Below are positions 16,393-25,760 of a stretch of DNA of 28,760 nucleotides, in pieces. The notes beneath the pieces were generated by a model that had not been told where the DNA came from, ran no database searches, and saw nothing but the letters and a program-made list of their open reading frames with translations. Position numbers and translations under genes: made by a program. Numbering within the stretch: position 1 is the first letter of the stretch; each line of letters starts with the position of its first letter. This DNA comes from an uncultured Solimonas sp. (GTDB lineage: Bacteria; Pseudomonadota; Gammaproteobacteria; Nevskiales; Nevskiaceae): NCBI GenBank assembly GCA_946478985.1, contig CAMLDZ010000035.1, positions 1 to 28,760 on the forward strand. Direction: 5' to 3'.

Positions 16393-17162
16393 TCGCCGTT
16401 CCCGGCGCCGAGTTGGCGACGCTGACGCTCGGCAGGCGCGGCGCGCCGCCGCTGGTCATGCTGCACGGCCTGCTGTCCGGCAACATGGCGAGCTGGTATT
16501 CGCCGTTCGCGTCGCCGCTGTCGGCCACGCATCACGTGATGCTGTACGACCAGCGCGGTCATGGCGGCAGCAGCCTGCCGAGCAGCGGTTTCGATCTTGA
16601 CCGCCAGGCAGACGACCTGCGCCTGGTGCTCGAACATCACGGCTACGGCGGCCAGCCGGTCGACGTGGTCGGTCACAGCATGGGCGCGCTGATCGCGCTG
16701 CGCTTCGCCTTGCGTGCGCCGCAGGCGGTGCGGCGGCTGGTGCTGGTCGATGCGCCGATGCCGGCGCGCGAGCACGTCTCGCCCGGCTTCGAAGGCCTGC
16801 GTACCGCCGAGGCGTTCGACTGGTGGTTCGGCATCGAGCATGGCGGTCTCGGCGGCCGCCGCCGCGAGCGTCTGCACAAGCGCCTGTCGGCGCTGTTCCT
16901 CGAATCGACGCTGCTCGACGACGTGGCCGCGATGGACGCCGAGCCGGCTGCCGCGCTCGCCGCGTTGCGGGTGCCGACGCTGCTGGTCTACGGTCTGCGC
17001 TCGGCCTGCCTGCCGGCCGGCCAGATGCTGGCGAAGACGCTGCCGGACGCAGGCCTGGAGCTGGTCGACTGCGGCCACTACGTGCTGGAAGAAGCGCCGC
17101 AAGCGCTGCGCGCGGCGCTGATCCGTTTCCTGAGCGACGGCGCTGTCGCGGAGGCCGCATGA
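16383..17162 (+). CDS. Alpha/beta hydrolase, possible thioesterase
   Basis: This is a 259-aa alpha/beta-hydrolase-fold protein. It shows LHGLLSG (oxyanion region, 28-33), YDQRGHGGSS at 55-64, the nucleophile elbow GHSMG with S99, and the C-terminal catalytic histidine H232 (DCGHYVLEEAP). After strand 7 the usual GxxD reads GLRS (S207), so the ordinary catalytic acid is absent; D123 after strand 6 is a possible substitute. There is no signal peptide, so it acts in the cytoplasm. It overlaps the glycosyltransferase gene by 10 nt and has a GGGAG site 5 nt upstream of its ATG. Neither PKS has a terminal thioesterase, so release or editing of the chain is a reasonable guess, but the substrate is unknown. 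Confidence 0.82.
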   Translation: MELIAVPGAELATLTLGRRGAPPLVMLHGLLSGNMASWYSPFASPLSATHHVMLYDQRGHGGSSLPSSGFDLDRQADDLRLVLEHHGYGGQPVDVVGHSMGALIALRFALRAPQAVRRLVLVDAPMPAREHVSPGFEGLRTAEAFDWWFGIEHGGLGGRRRERLHKRLSALFLESTLLDDVAAMDAEPAAALAALRVPTLLVYGLRSACLPAGQMLAKTLPDAGLELVDCGHYVLEEAPQALRAALIRFLSDGAVAEAA

Positions 17163-18382
17163 CCGCTCTCGGAACCGCCCGCTATGTGCGCCGCGTGTCG
17201 GTGATCGAGCGCTTGTCGCTGGTCGTCGACGGCGCTTATCGCTATCACGTCGATGGCATCGTCGAAGGCGAGGGCGATGTGGACGTGGCCGTGCTGCAGG
17301 CGGCCGTGGACCGCGCCGCCGCCGCCAACCCGGCGATCCGTGTGCGTCTGCGCGGCTGGCTGGGCTGGGCGAAATGGGTCGACAGCGGCGTCGCCCCGCG
17401 TGTACGGCAGGTGCCGCGCTGCGCCTGGGATGGCAGCAGCGAGCGCGGCGCCGAATTCCTCGAAGACAAGCTCGACGCGCGCCAGGCCGTTGCCATGCTG
17501 TTCCTGGTGCCCTGCCATGACGGCAAGACACGCATCGTCTTTCGCCAGATGCACGCGGCGATCGACGGCCGCGGCTGCATGCACTGGATGCTGGAAGTCT
17601 GCCGCGCCCTGCGCGGCGAGCCCTTGCTCGGTTCGGACTCGGCGCTGACCGATCTCGACGTGCAGGCACGCTACCAGGCGCAGCTGCCCGAGGAGCCGCC
17701 GGCTCCCAAGCAGCATTGCATCCCGGTGCTGGCGCCGGCCGCCGCCGGCAGCCGCGAGCGGACATCGCTGCGCTATGTCTGGCGCCGCGTGCTGCTGGAT
17801 CGTCAGGTCTCGCAGCTGCTGGTCAAGACCGCGGTATTCCTGGCCGAGTGGGCGCGCCGCCGCGAAACCGGCGAGGTCGGCTTCACCATTCCGGTGGATT
17901 ATCGCGGCCTGCGCATGCAGGAGATGGGCATCGGCAATCTGACCGGCTACCTGCAGCTGACGGTGGAGCCCGAGGCCACGCCGCGCAGTCTGGTGCAGCA
18001 GCTCAACCAGCGCCTCAAGGCCTATGCCGACTGCCGCTCGCTGCCGCGCGCACTGCTGTGGATTCCGTTGTGGCTGGTGCTGCGCAAGCTCAGGTCGAAA
18101 ATCGACAAGCTTCTCTATACCGTAACGCCGGCACTGCCGACCGGCGGTATCGTCTCGATGGGGCTGGTCAAGCCGGAGCACTACGATTTCGCCGGCTTCA
18201 AGGCCGGGCGCATCTATGGCATCCCCGGCTCGGTCGGCAAGCTCAACGTCATCTTCGTCAATTCACCGGACGGCGTCATCGCCTCGTTCGCGGCCCCGGC
18301 CGCGTACAACCACGAAGGCCAGCTCGATGCGCTGGTCGATGCGTACCGCCGTCATTTCTCAACTCCAGGATCACTGCCTTGA
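17159..18382 (+). CDS. HxxxDG acyltransferase (condensation / WS-DGAT / PapA-like), copy 1
   Basis: This 407-aa protein belongs to the chloramphenicol-acetyltransferase-like fold group, which moves acyl groups from thioesters to alcohols or amines. The active-site motif is HAAIDG (H132, D136, G137) in a predicted two-lobe protein. A PVDYR motif at 245-249 and GN at 259-260 occupy the positions of the second-lobe motifs in WS/DGAT and Pap proteins. A WDGSSERGAEF stretch at 90-100 is shared with the paralogue at 22606-23859. The start ATG overlaps the preceding stop (ATGA) and has GGAGG 4 nt upstream; the longer open frame that begins further upstream is only an out-of-phase read of the hydrolase gene. 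Likely role: transfer of the finished acyl chain from an ACP to an acceptor such as the sugar or a lipid (inference). Confidence 0.75.
   Translation: MTALGTARYVRRVSVIERLSLVVDGAYRYHVDGIVEGEGDVDVAVLQAAVDRAAAANPAIRVRLRGWLGWAKWVDSGVAPRVRQVPRCAWDGSSERGAEFLEDKLDARQAVAMLFLVPCHDGKTRIVFRQMHAAIDGRGCMHWMLEVCRALRGEPLLGSDSALTDLDVQARYQAQLPEEPPAPKQHCIPVLAPAAAGSRERTSLRYVWRRVLLDRQVSQLLVKTAVFLAEWARRRETGEVGFTIPVDYRGLRMQEMGIGNLTGYLQLTVEPEATPRSLVQQLNQRLKAYADCRSLPRALLWIPLWLVLRKLRSKIDKLLYTVTPALPTGGIVSMGLVKPEHYDFAGFKAGRIYGIPGSVGKLNVIFVNSPDGVIASFAAPAAYNHEGQLDALVDAYRRHFSTPGSLP
18367..18370 (+). promoter_or_regulatory. Ribosome binding site for the TTG-started adaptor gene
   Basis: AGGA ends 8 nt before the TTG at 18379, which itself overlaps the previous stop (TTGA). 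No ATG or GTG fits the N-terminus of the adaptor, and this site supports the rare TTG start. Confidence 0.6.
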
Positions 18383-19592
18383 AAGACCTCGATCTCGACA
18401 AGCTGCGCGTTCACCGCCAGGCCGGTACCGCGTCGCCAGCCACGCGTCGCCGGCGCACGCGCTGGCCCTGGCTGCTGCTGATCGCGGCCGCGGTCGGCGC
18501 CGGCGTCTGGACGCAGATGCCGAAGACGCGCACGGTGCAGACCTCCCAGGTCGTCAGCGCCTGGCCCTCGCAACAGTACGAACTGCTCAGCGCCACCGGC
18601 TACGTCGTCGCGCAACGCAAGACCGCGGTGTCGGCCAAGGGCACCGGCCGCCTGATCTGGATCGGCCCCAGCGAGGGCGATCAGGTCAAGGCCGGGGAAG
18701 TCATTGCCCGTCTCGAAAGCCAGGATGTCGAGGCGCGCCATCGCGCCTCGGTGGCCAATACCGCGGTGGCGGCGGCGGCGGTGACCACCGCGCAGAGCGA
18801 ACTCAGCGACGCCACCACCAATCTGCAGCGCACCCAGACGCTGTTCGACAAGAAGCTGGTCTCGCTGCTCAACCTGCAGGACGCCAGCTCGCGGCTGGCG
18901 CGCGCCAAGGCCAATGTCGCCAGCAGCCAGGCGTCGCTGGCGGCCGCTCAGGCCGACGAGGCCTTCGCGCGGACGGGCATCGACTACACGCAGATCCGCG
19001 CGCCGTTCGACGGTACCGTGATCTCGCGCAACGCCAACATCGGCGACATCGTCACGCCGGTGTCCTCGTCCGCCGACGCCAAGGGCTCGCTGCTGGAACT
19101 CGCCGACATGAGCACGCTGGAGGTCAACGCCGACGTTTCGGAGGCGTCGCTGGCCAAGATCAAGGTCGGCCAGCCCTGCGAGATCACGCTCGACGCCTTC
19201 CCCGAGCGCCGCTTCCGCGGCGAGGTCAGCGTGGTGGTGCCGGCCGTCAATCGCTCCAGCGCGACGGTCACGACCAAGGTGCGCATCCTCGATACGGACC
19301 CCAGCATCCTGCCGGACATGAGCGCACGCGTGAGCTTCCTGTCGCAGCGTGTCGATGCCGAGCAGAACAAGCCGGTGCTCGCGGTCAATCCCTCGGCGCT
19401 GGCCGAGCGCGGCGGCCGTCGCGTCGTCTACGTGCCGGATGCCGACCTCGCGCGTGAGGTGCCGGTGACCACCGGTGCCACGCTGGGCGCGGTGGTGGCG
19501 GTCGAAGGCGCGCTGAAAGTCGGCGACACCGTGGTGCTCGAGCCCGGCAAGATCGTCAATGGCAGCCGGATCAAGCTGGCAGCGGAGCGCTG

Positions 19593-19593
<1 letters not shown>
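18379..19593 (+). CDS. MacA/HlyD-type periplasmic adaptor of a tripartite exporter
   Basis: This is a 404-aa membrane-fusion protein. A short basic cytoplasmic N-terminus is followed by one membrane anchor (about 29-45). Next come a split biotinyl-lipoyl half (GRLIWIGPSEGDQVKAG), a long alpha-helical hairpin rich in Ala/Gln/Ser (TTAQSEL..., LARAKANVASSQASL), the second lipoyl half (APFDGTVISR...GDIV), a beta-barrel domain, and a C-terminal membrane-proximal domain. This is the MacA/RND-adaptor domain order. It should bridge the inner-membrane ABC permeases encoded next and the TolC-like channel encoded last in the operon. The first codon is TTG at 18379; the frame runs further upstream, but only through the acyltransferase gene in another phase. 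Confidence 0.9.
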
Positions 19594-20282
<689 letters not shown>

Positions 20283-20283
20283 G

Positions 20284-21450
20284 GTGCTCGGCGGCTACGT
20301 CTTCAAGCTGGCGCGGCGCAACATGATGCGGCATCGCCTGCGCGCACTGCTGACGATGGCCGGCATCGCCGTGGCGATCGTCTCCTTCGGCCTGCTGCGT
20401 ACCGTCGTCGACTCCTGGTACGCCGGCGCCGAGCTGAGTTCGGCGGCGCGCCTGATCACGCGCAACGCCGCCTCGCTGAGCTTCTCGCTGCCGGTGACGT
20501 ACGCACCCCGCATCCGCCGCGTGCAAGGCGTCAAGGACGTCAGCTGGGCCAACTGGTTCGGCGGCGTCTACATCAACGAGCGCAACTTCTTCGCGCAGTT
20601 CGCCGTCGATGCCGACAGCTACTTCAGGCTGTATCCGGAGTTCGTGGTGCCGCCGGATCAGCTCGACGCGTTCCAGCGTGATCGTCGCGGCGTCGTCGTC
20701 GGTGCCAAGCTGGCGCGCAAGTACAACTGGAAGCTGGGAGACACGGTGCCGCTGAAGGGCACGATCTATCCGGGCGACTGGAGCTTCACGGTGCGCGCCA
20801 TCTATCGCGGCATCGATGACAAGACCGACGAGAACCAGTTCCTGCTGCACTGGGACTACGTCGACGAGACGATGAAGGCGGCGCTGCCCAGCCTGGCGGA
20901 CCGTGTCGGCGTGTTCGTCATCGACATCGAGCAGCCGGCGCAGGCCGCCGCGATCTCTTCGGCCATCGACGCCGACTTCGCCAACTCGCTGGCGGAGACG
21001 CGCACCGAGACGCAGAAGGCTTTCCAGCTCGGCTTCATCGCCATGGTCGACACCATCCTGCTGGCGATCCAGACGGTCGCCTACGTGGTGGTGCTGATCA
21101 TCATGGCCGTAATGGCCAACACCATGGCGATGGCGGCGCGCGAGCGCACCCGCGAGTACGCCACGCTCAAGGCGCTGGGCTTCAGTGACGGCTTCGTGTC
21201 GGCGCTGATCATCGGCGAATCGCTGAGCCTGTCGCTGGCCGGCGGCCTGCTCGGCATCGCGCTGACGTTCCCGCTTGCCGGGGCCTTCTTCAAGGCCACG
21301 CGCGATCTGTTCGCGGTGTTCGATGTCATGCCGCTGACCATCATGCTGCAGTTCGCGGCGGCGGTGCTGATCGGCCTCTGCGCGGCGCTGGCGCCGGCGC
21401 TGGCGAGCGCGCGCATCCGCGTCGTCGACGGCCTGAGGGCGGTGACGTGA
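20284..21450 (+). CDS. FtsX/MacB-like ABC permease, first subunit
   Basis: This 388-aa protein has one membrane helix near 22-40, a long periplasmic domain of about 220 residues (MacB-PCD type), and three C-terminal helices (~270-380). It ends with the [16 protein letters not shown] motif common in FtsX proteins. The start is a GTG one base after the ATPase stop, with GGAG 9 nt upstream; an open frame extends back into the ATPase gene but is antiphase. It pairs with the next permease, giving a heterodimer, whereas MacB is a homodimer with fused ATPase. This split arrangement resembles DevC- or LolCE-type systems. Confidence 0.9.
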   Translation: MLGGYVFKLARRNMMRHRLRALLTMAGIAVAIVSFGLLRTVVDSWYAGAELSSAARLITRNAASLSFSLPVTYAPRIRRVQGVKDVSWANWFGGVYINERNFFAQFAVDADSYFRLYPEFVVPPDQLDAFQRDRRGVVVGAKLARKYNWKLGDTVPLKGTIYPGDWSFTVRAIYRGIDDKTDENQFLLHWDYVDETMKAALPSLADRVGVFVIDIEQPAQAAAISSAIDADFANSLAETRTETQKAFQLGFIAMVDTILLAIQTVAYVVVLIIMAVMANTMAMAARERTREYATLKALGFSDGFVSALIIGESLSLSLAGGLLGIALTFPLAGAFFKATRDLFAVFDVMPLTIMLQFAAAVLIGLCAALAPALASARIRVVDGLRAVT

Positions 21451-22625
21451 GCGCCGTCAGCGGCTTGTCGTTCTCGTATGTCGCGCGCAATCTGATGGCG
21501 CGCAAGCTCACGACGCTTCTCACCGCCGCCGGCATGGCGCTGGTGGTGTTCGTGTTTGCCACCGTGCTGATGATGGCCGAAGGCCTGCGCCACACGCTCG
21601 GCGGCACCGGCTCGCAGGACAACGTCATCATCATGCGCCAGGGCGCGCAGACCGAGGTGCAGAGCAGCGTGACCCGCGAGCAGGCCAACCTGATCGCGAC
21701 GCTGCCGGGCCTGGCCTCGGATGCCGGCGGCGTGCCCAAGATGACGCGCGAAATGCTGGTGCTGGTCAACCTGCCGCGTCGCGACGGCGGCGGTCTCGCC
21801 AATGTCGTGGTGCGGGGCACCGGCGTCACCGGCCTGGCGATGCGGCCGCAGGCGAAGATCGTCGCCGGGCGCAGCTTCCGGCCCGGCTCCTCGGAGATCA
21901 TCGTCGGCTCGGCGATGGCGCGCGGCAAGATCGGCCTGGCGATCGGCGATCGCGTCAGCTTCGGCCTGCGTGACTGGACCGTGGTCGGCGTCTTCGACGC
22001 CGGCGGCAGCGGCTTCGACTCCGAACTGTGGGGCGACGGCGAGCAGATGATGCAGGCGTTCCGCCGCAACGCGTATTCGACGGTCGTGGTCGGTCTGCGC
22101 GACACCGGCAGCTACGACATCTTCGCTGCCGCGCTGGCGGCCCAGCCGCAGCTCAAGCTGGCGATCAAGCGCGAGACCGATTTCTACGCCGACCAGTCCG
22201 AGAAGCTGGCCAACTTCATCAGCATCCTCGGCCAGACGATCACGGTGATCTTTTCGATCGGCGCGATCATCGGCGCGATGATCACGATGTACGCCAGCGT
22301 CGCCAGCCGCACGCGCGAGATCGGCACCCTGCGCGCCCTGGGCTTCCGCCGCGCCAACATTGTCAGCACCTTCATGCAGGAGGCCATGCTGCTCGGCCTG
22401 TTCGCCGGTCTGGTGGGCCTGATCGCGGCCGCCTTCATGCAGCTGGTCGAGATCTCGACCACCAATGTGCAGACGTTTTCCGAGGTGGTGTTCCGGCTGA
22501 TCCTGACGCCGGCGATCGCCGTGCAGGTACTGATGTTCTCGGTGTTCATGGGCGTGCTCGGCGGCGTGCTGCCGGCGCTGCGGGCGGCCCGGCTGGAGAT
22601 CGTCGATGCGCTCAGATCGATCTGA
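21447..22625 (+). CDS. FtsX/MacB-like ABC permease, second subunit
   Basis: This 392-aa permease has the same layout as its neighbour: helix 1 near 22-45 (LLTAAGMALVVFVFATVLMM), a periplasmic domain of ~210 residues, three C-terminal helices, and the ending LPALRAARLEIVDALRSI. It contains the coupling-loop motif SRTREIGTLRALGF that contacts the ATPase; the first permease has the related [17 protein letters not shown] start, overlapping the previous stop by 4 nt (GTGA). The two permeases are clearly paralogous but diverged, consistent with an obligate heterodimer. Confidence 0.9.
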   Translation: MSAVSGLSFSYVARNLMARKLTTLLTAAGMALVVFVFATVLMMAEGLRHTLGGTGSQDNVIIMRQGAQTEVQSSVTREQANLIATLPGLASDAGGVPKMTREMLVLVNLPRRDGGGLANVVVRGTGVTGLAMRPQAKIVAGRSFRPGSSEIIVGSAMARGKIGLAIGDRVSFGLRDWTVVGVFDAGGSGFDSELWGDGEQMMQAFRRNAYSTVVVGLRDTGSYDIFAAALAAQPQLKLAIKRETDFYADQSEKLANFISILGQTITVIFSIGAIIGAMITMYASVASRTREIGTLRALGFRRANIVSTFMQEAMLLGLFAGLVGLIAAAFMQLVEISTTNVQTFSEVVFRLILTPAIAVQVLMFSVFMGVLGGVLPALRAARLEIVDALRSI

Positions 22626-23859
22626 TACGGCGCCCGCCTTGCCGCCACTGCAGCCGCAGACCTTCATCGAGCGGCCGATGTCGGTGATCGAGTACTACCA
22701 CGCTTCGATCGGCTCGCATCCGCGCACGCACGAGCGCGCGCGCGAGGGCGTGTTCGTGCTGGAGGGCGACAGCACGCTGACGCCGCAGCAATGGCAGGCC
22801 GCGCTCGATGCCGTCACGGCCGCTCATCCGGAGACGCGGATGCGCCTCTACGGCCGCCGCCGCAAGACGTACTGGCGCAGCGACGCGCCGCCGCCGCGGC
22901 TGCGCTTCATCGACGACTGCAGCTGGGATGGCCGGTCGGAGCAGGGCAGCGAGTTCATCTACGAGCCGCCGATGTCCTTGTACGACGGCTTCAGCATCGA
23001 GCTGAGCATCGCCCGTCGGCGCAGTGGCGGCGTGTTCGTGATCCTGCGTCTGCATCATGCGGTGATGGACGGCAGCGGCGTGCTGCTGTTCATCAAGGAA
23101 CTGTTCCGTGCGTTGCGCGGCGAAGCGCTGCAGCCCTGCAACGCCGCGTTCAGCGACACCCAGCTGATGGCCAGCCTGGGCGTCAGGCGCTCGGATTCCA
23201 AGCACATCAAGACCAGCTGGCTGACCGGTGCGCCGCGGGGCAGCGAGCGAGGCGATACCTGGCGACGTGTCGCGCTGGGTCCGCCGCAGTCGCAGTTGCT
23301 GCCGCGCATCGCCGCGGCGATGGCCGAGTTTGCGCACCGCCACAGCCCCTTGCCGGCGCTGATCATGGTGCCGGTCGATCTGCGCCGCCATCTGCCGGGC
23401 CTGCACTCGACCGGCAACTACGCCAGCATGCTGCTGGTGCCGCTGCAGCCGGGCGACGGTCCGCAACAGTTCCGCGAGCGCCTGCAGGCGATGCTGGCGC
23501 AGCGCATGGAGGCCGCGTGGCGGCCGCAGGCCGACTGGCTGCGTGCGCTGCCGTTCACCTGGGTCGATCGCCTTTTGTCGCGCACCGACCGCAATTACCA
23601 GTGCCAGAGGCCGATGGAGACCGCCGCCATCTCCAACCTCGGCCGCTGCGATACCGCCGACTACAGCGCCCCGGGCTTCACGCTGCGGGGAATGTTCGGC
23701 GTGCCGTGGCCGGGCAGCGCCTTCTCGGTGCTGGTCGGCGTCGAGGACCGCGTCGAGCTGATCACCGGCATGCCGAGAACGCTGGCCAGCGAAGGCCGTC
23801 TCGATGCCTTCATCGATTTTCTGCGTAACCGTCTGGCCGTGCCGCCCGCCGTGGGCTAG
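22606..23859 (+). CDS. HxxxDG acyltransferase (condensation / WS-DGAT / PapA-like), copy 2
   Basis: This 417-aa protein is homologous to the product of 17159-18382. The catalytic motif is HAVMDG (H151, D155, G156). PVDLR occurs at 256-260 and GN at 270-271. WDGRSEQGSEF at 107-117 matches the WDGxSExGxEF element in copy 1. The first ~25 residues (Pro/Gln-rich) are an extension not found in copy 1; translation could also begin at M25, but the ATG at 22606 has GGAG 7 nt upstream. It overlaps the permease gene by 20 nt, the largest overlap in the operon. Its presence between exporter genes suggests a late acylation step tied to export (inference). Confidence 0.75.
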   Translation: MRSDRSDTAPALPPLQPQTFIERPMSVIEYYHASIGSHPRTHERAREGVFVLEGDSTLTPQQWQAALDAVTAAHPETRMRLYGRRRKTYWRSDAPPPRLRFIDDCSWDGRSEQGSEFIYEPPMSLYDGFSIELSIARRRSGGVFVILRLHHAVMDGSGVLLFIKELFRALRGEALQPCNAAFSDTQLMASLGVRRSDSKHIKTSWLTGAPRGSERGDTWRRVALGPPQSQLLPRIAAAMAEFAHRHSPLPALIMVPVDLRRHLPGLHSTGNYASMLLVPLQPGDGPQQFRERLQAMLAQRMEAAWRPQADWLRALPFTWVDRLLSRTDRNYQCQRPMETAAISNLGRCDTADYSAPGFTLRGMFGVPWPGSAFSVLVGVEDRVELITGMPRTLASEGRLDAFIDFLRNRLAVPPAVG

Positions 23860-23901
23860 GCGCGATCGTCTTCTTTCGCTCCGCTATACCTGGAACCTCC
23901 C

Positions 23902-25287
23902 ATGTCGCTCCTGTCCCGACTGATCTGTCTCGTGCTGCTCGTCCCGGGCCTCGCGCAGGCCAACGACCTGCTGCGCGTCTACGAGCTTGCGGTGCTCAAC
24001 GACAGCGCCTTCCGCGCCGCCAGCTATGCCCGCGATGCCGCGCTGCAGCTGCAGCCGCGCGCGCGCGCGCTGCTGCTGCCGCAGATTTCGACCAGCTACG
24101 ATTTCGTGATCAACGACGCCGATTCGGTGGCGCGCTACCCCGATCCCGTCACGGGCACCACCGTGCCGCTGGCGCGCAAGATCGACGGCAACGATCGCAA
24201 CCTCAGCGTCACCCTGACGCAGCCCCTGTTCAGCCTTGAAGCCTGGTACAAGCTCAAGCAGTCCAGCGAGCAGGTGGCGCTGGCCGAGCTGAACTACCGC
24301 ACCAATGGCCAGAACCTCGTGCTGCGCGTTGCCGAGGCGTACTTCGGCGTGCTCGCCGCCAGCGATTCGTACCGCACGTCCAAGGCCGAAATGGAGGCGC
24401 TCGCGCAGGAACTGGAGCGGGTCAAGCAGCAGCTCGGCGTGGGCCTGGCCAGCGTCACCGACACCCAGGAAGTGCAGGCGCGCTACGATCTCAGCGTTGC
24501 CGCCGAACTTGCCGCCAAGCAGTCGCTGATCGATGCGCGCGAACGGCTGGAGGAGATTACCCGCGAGCCGCTGCCGGCCGACGCCGGCGACGCGGCAGGC
24601 GAGGAGGCGCCCACCAGCTTCGGCCTGGCGCGTCTGCGTGTCGACATTCCGCTGCCGGCGCCGCAGCCGGCCGATGTCCAGCAGTGGGCGCGCCAGGCCA
24701 AGCAGCAGAGCCCGGAAGTGGCGGCGGCCCTGCTCAATGTCCGCATCGCCGAGCGCGGCGTCGAGGCCGCCTACGCCAAGCGCCTGCCGACCCTCAGCGC
24801 CCGCGTCAGCTACACCGACAGCAACATGCAGTCCGGCTCGTTCCCGTATCAGGTCGACGGCACCTCGATCGGCCTGGGCGTGCGGATGCCGCTGTTCGCC
24901 GGCGGTGGTCTGCGGGCGGAATCGCGCGAGGCCGTCGCCACCCGTGAGCAGCGCAAGGTGGAGCATGAAGGCGCACAGCGCCAGGCCGAACGCGAGATCC
25001 GCACGGCCTATCAGGGCGTGGTGATCGGCGCCGCGCGGGTGCGCGCCTACATGCAGGCGATGGCGTCGAGCCGCACCGCCTACGACGCCAGCCGCACCGG
25101 GCTGGAGATCGGCACGCGCTCGGCGATCGACGTGCTCAACGCCCAGCAGCAGCGCTTCGCCGCCGAGCGCAACTATGCACAGTCGCGCTACGACTATCTG
25201 CTGTCGATCCTGCGGCTGAAGTTCTCGGCCGGCACGCTGGTGCCGCGCGATCTGCTCGAAGTCGACGCCCTGCTGCAGTCGCGCTGA
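23902..25287 (+). CDS. TolC-family outer-membrane channel
   Basis: This 461-aa outer-membrane efflux protein has a Sec signal peptide (MSLLSRLICLVLLVPGLAQA, cleavage after A20). The mature part has the TolC internal duplication: two helical-hairpin and strand repeats, with the LTQPLF element near 112-117 and its counterpart GVRMPLFAGG near 328-337. The ending RYDYLLSILRLKFSAGTL is typical of the TIGR01844 subgroup. It completes the adaptor-ATPase-permease set, giving a path across both membranes. It begins 42 nt after the previous stop, the largest gap in the operon, with only a weak GGAA site, and is the last gene of the cluster. Confidence 0.93.
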   Translation: MSLLSRLICLVLLVPGLAQANDLLRVYELAVLNDSAFRAASYARDAALQLQPRARALLLPQISTSYDFVINDADSVARYPDPVTGTTVPLARKIDGNDRNLSVTLTQPLFSLEAWYKLKQSSEQVALAELNYRTNGQNLVLRVAEAYFGVLAASDSYRTSKAEMEALAQELERVKQQLGVGLASVTDTQEVQARYDLSVAAELAAKQSLIDARERLEEITREPLPADAGDAAGEEAPTSFGLARLRVDIPLPAPQPADVQQWARQAKQQSPEVAAALLNVRIAERGVEAAYAKRLPTLSARVSYTDSNMQSGSFPYQVDGTSIGLGVRMPLFAGGGLRAESREAVATREQRKVEHEGAQRQAEREIRTAYQGVVIGAARVRAYMQAMASSRTAYDASRTGLEIGTRSAIDVLNAQQQRFAAERNYAQSRYDYLLSILRLKFSAGTLVPRDLLEVDALLQSR

Positions 25288-25342
25288 GACCGTCGCGGCG
25301 AGCCGCAGGGGCGGGACTCATGCAGGTTTCGCGCGCTGGTAA

Positions 25343-25400
25343 AGGGCAAGCGACGCGTGATTGCAGTGGTCTGCGGCATCGCCGCAAAAACGCTTGCCCT
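25343..25400. repeat. 10-bp perfect inverted repeat with nested hairpin
   Basis: AGGGCAAGCG (25343-25352) is complementary to CGCTTGCCCT (25391-25400). Inside the 38-nt loop a second hairpin, TGCGGC-ATC-GCCGCA, spans 25372-25386. It lies 55 nt after the tolC-like stop, so it could end the operon transcript, but no T-run follows in either direction. The right arm contains the -35 hexamer of the tRNA promoter. Confidence 0.7.
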
Positions 25401-25422
25401 GTCCCGGCAAACCGGTTATTGT
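25394..25422 (+). promoter_or_regulatory. Promoter of tRNA-Val
   Basis: TTGCCC (25394-25399) and TATTGT (25417-25422) are spaced by exactly 17 nt. They are followed by the GC-rich stretch TCGCGCCCC, the kind of discriminator seen at growth-rate and stringently controlled stable-RNA promoters. A start near 25429 would give a short leader of about 16 nt before the tRNA. Good spacing and position make this a likely promoter. Confidence 0.7.
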
Positions 25423-25444
25423 TCGCGCCCCTCGGAAACCCCGA

Positions 25445-25521
25445 AGGCGCGTAGCTCAGCTGGTTAGAGCACCACCTTGACATGGTGGGGGTCGTTGGTT
25501 CGAGTCCAATCGCGCCTACCA
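25445..25521 (+). tRNA. tRNA-Val (anticodon GAC)
   Basis: This is a full 77-nt cloverleaf. The acceptor stem AGGCGCG (25445-25451) pairs with CGCGCCT (25511-25517). The D arm is GCTC/GAGC. The anticodon stem CCACC/GGTGG holds the loop TTGACAT with anticodon GAC at 25479-25481. The T arm GTTGG/CCAAT holds the TTCGAGT loop. Discriminator A and CCA are encoded (25518-25521). Confidence 0.97.
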
Positions 25522-25534
25522 ACACGCTGTACCG

Positions 25535-25560
25535 ACGCCGGCCTAACAGCCGGCGTTTTC
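25535..25560 (+). terminator. Intrinsic terminator after tRNA-Val
   Basis: A perfect 8-bp stem ACGCCGGC (25535-25542) / GCCGGCGT (25549-25556) with loop CTAACA is followed by a TTTT run (25556-25559) and further T's. It lies 14 nt after the tRNA end. Confidence 0.88.
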
Positions 25561-25573
25561 GTTTCCGAGATCC

Positions 25574-25663
25574 TTACAGTGGAAGCTTCGCCCGCCTGTT
25601 CATTCGCAGTGCGCGGCGTGACCGCCGCTCCCGTAAGCGGTTCACTTCGGCAATGATCTTCAT
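25574..25663 (-). CDS. Possible 29-aa basic peptide
   Basis: Read on the minus strand, an ATG complementary to 25661-25663 is preceded by GGGAGAA with 3 nt between, and opens 29 codons: MKIIAEVNRLRERRSRRALR, then nine more residues ending KLPL, stop TAA. The peptide is strongly basic and resembles nothing I recognise. The ribosome site is the only positive evidence. It may be a remnant of a longer gene or a chance ORF. Confidence 0.2.
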   Translation of the reverse strand: MKIIAEVNRLRERRSRRALRMNRRAKLPL

Positions 25664-25736
25664 GAGTTCTCCCGCCGTGATTCCTCTGGGATCTGCCGGG
25701 CCCTTCTAGCGATGTCACAGGTGGCGACGATCGAAG

Positions 25737-25760
25737 TGGCTCACGCCAAAGCGTGGGCCA
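25737..25760. terminator. 10-bp hairpin downstream of the small lipoprotein gene
   Basis: TGGCTCACGC (25737-25746) pairs with GCGTGGGCCA (25751-25760) through nine Watson-Crick pairs and one G-U, with a CAAA loop. It sits about 40 nt beyond the stop of the minus-strand lipoprotein gene and could end that transcript, although no T-run follows. Confidence 0.35.

Noticed and set aside
25136..25525. Minus-strand ORF with GLEPTTPTMSRWCSNQLSYAP-like wording over the tRNA
   Set aside because: This is the well-known false protein produced by translating the antisense of a tRNA gene. It overlaps tRNA-Val and the tolC-like gene end.
25464..25718. Minus-strand 84-codon ORF containing DWTRTNDPHHVKVVL
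   Set aside because: This is another antisense-tRNA translation artefact. The complementary plus-strand ORF at 25482-25709 has the same origin.
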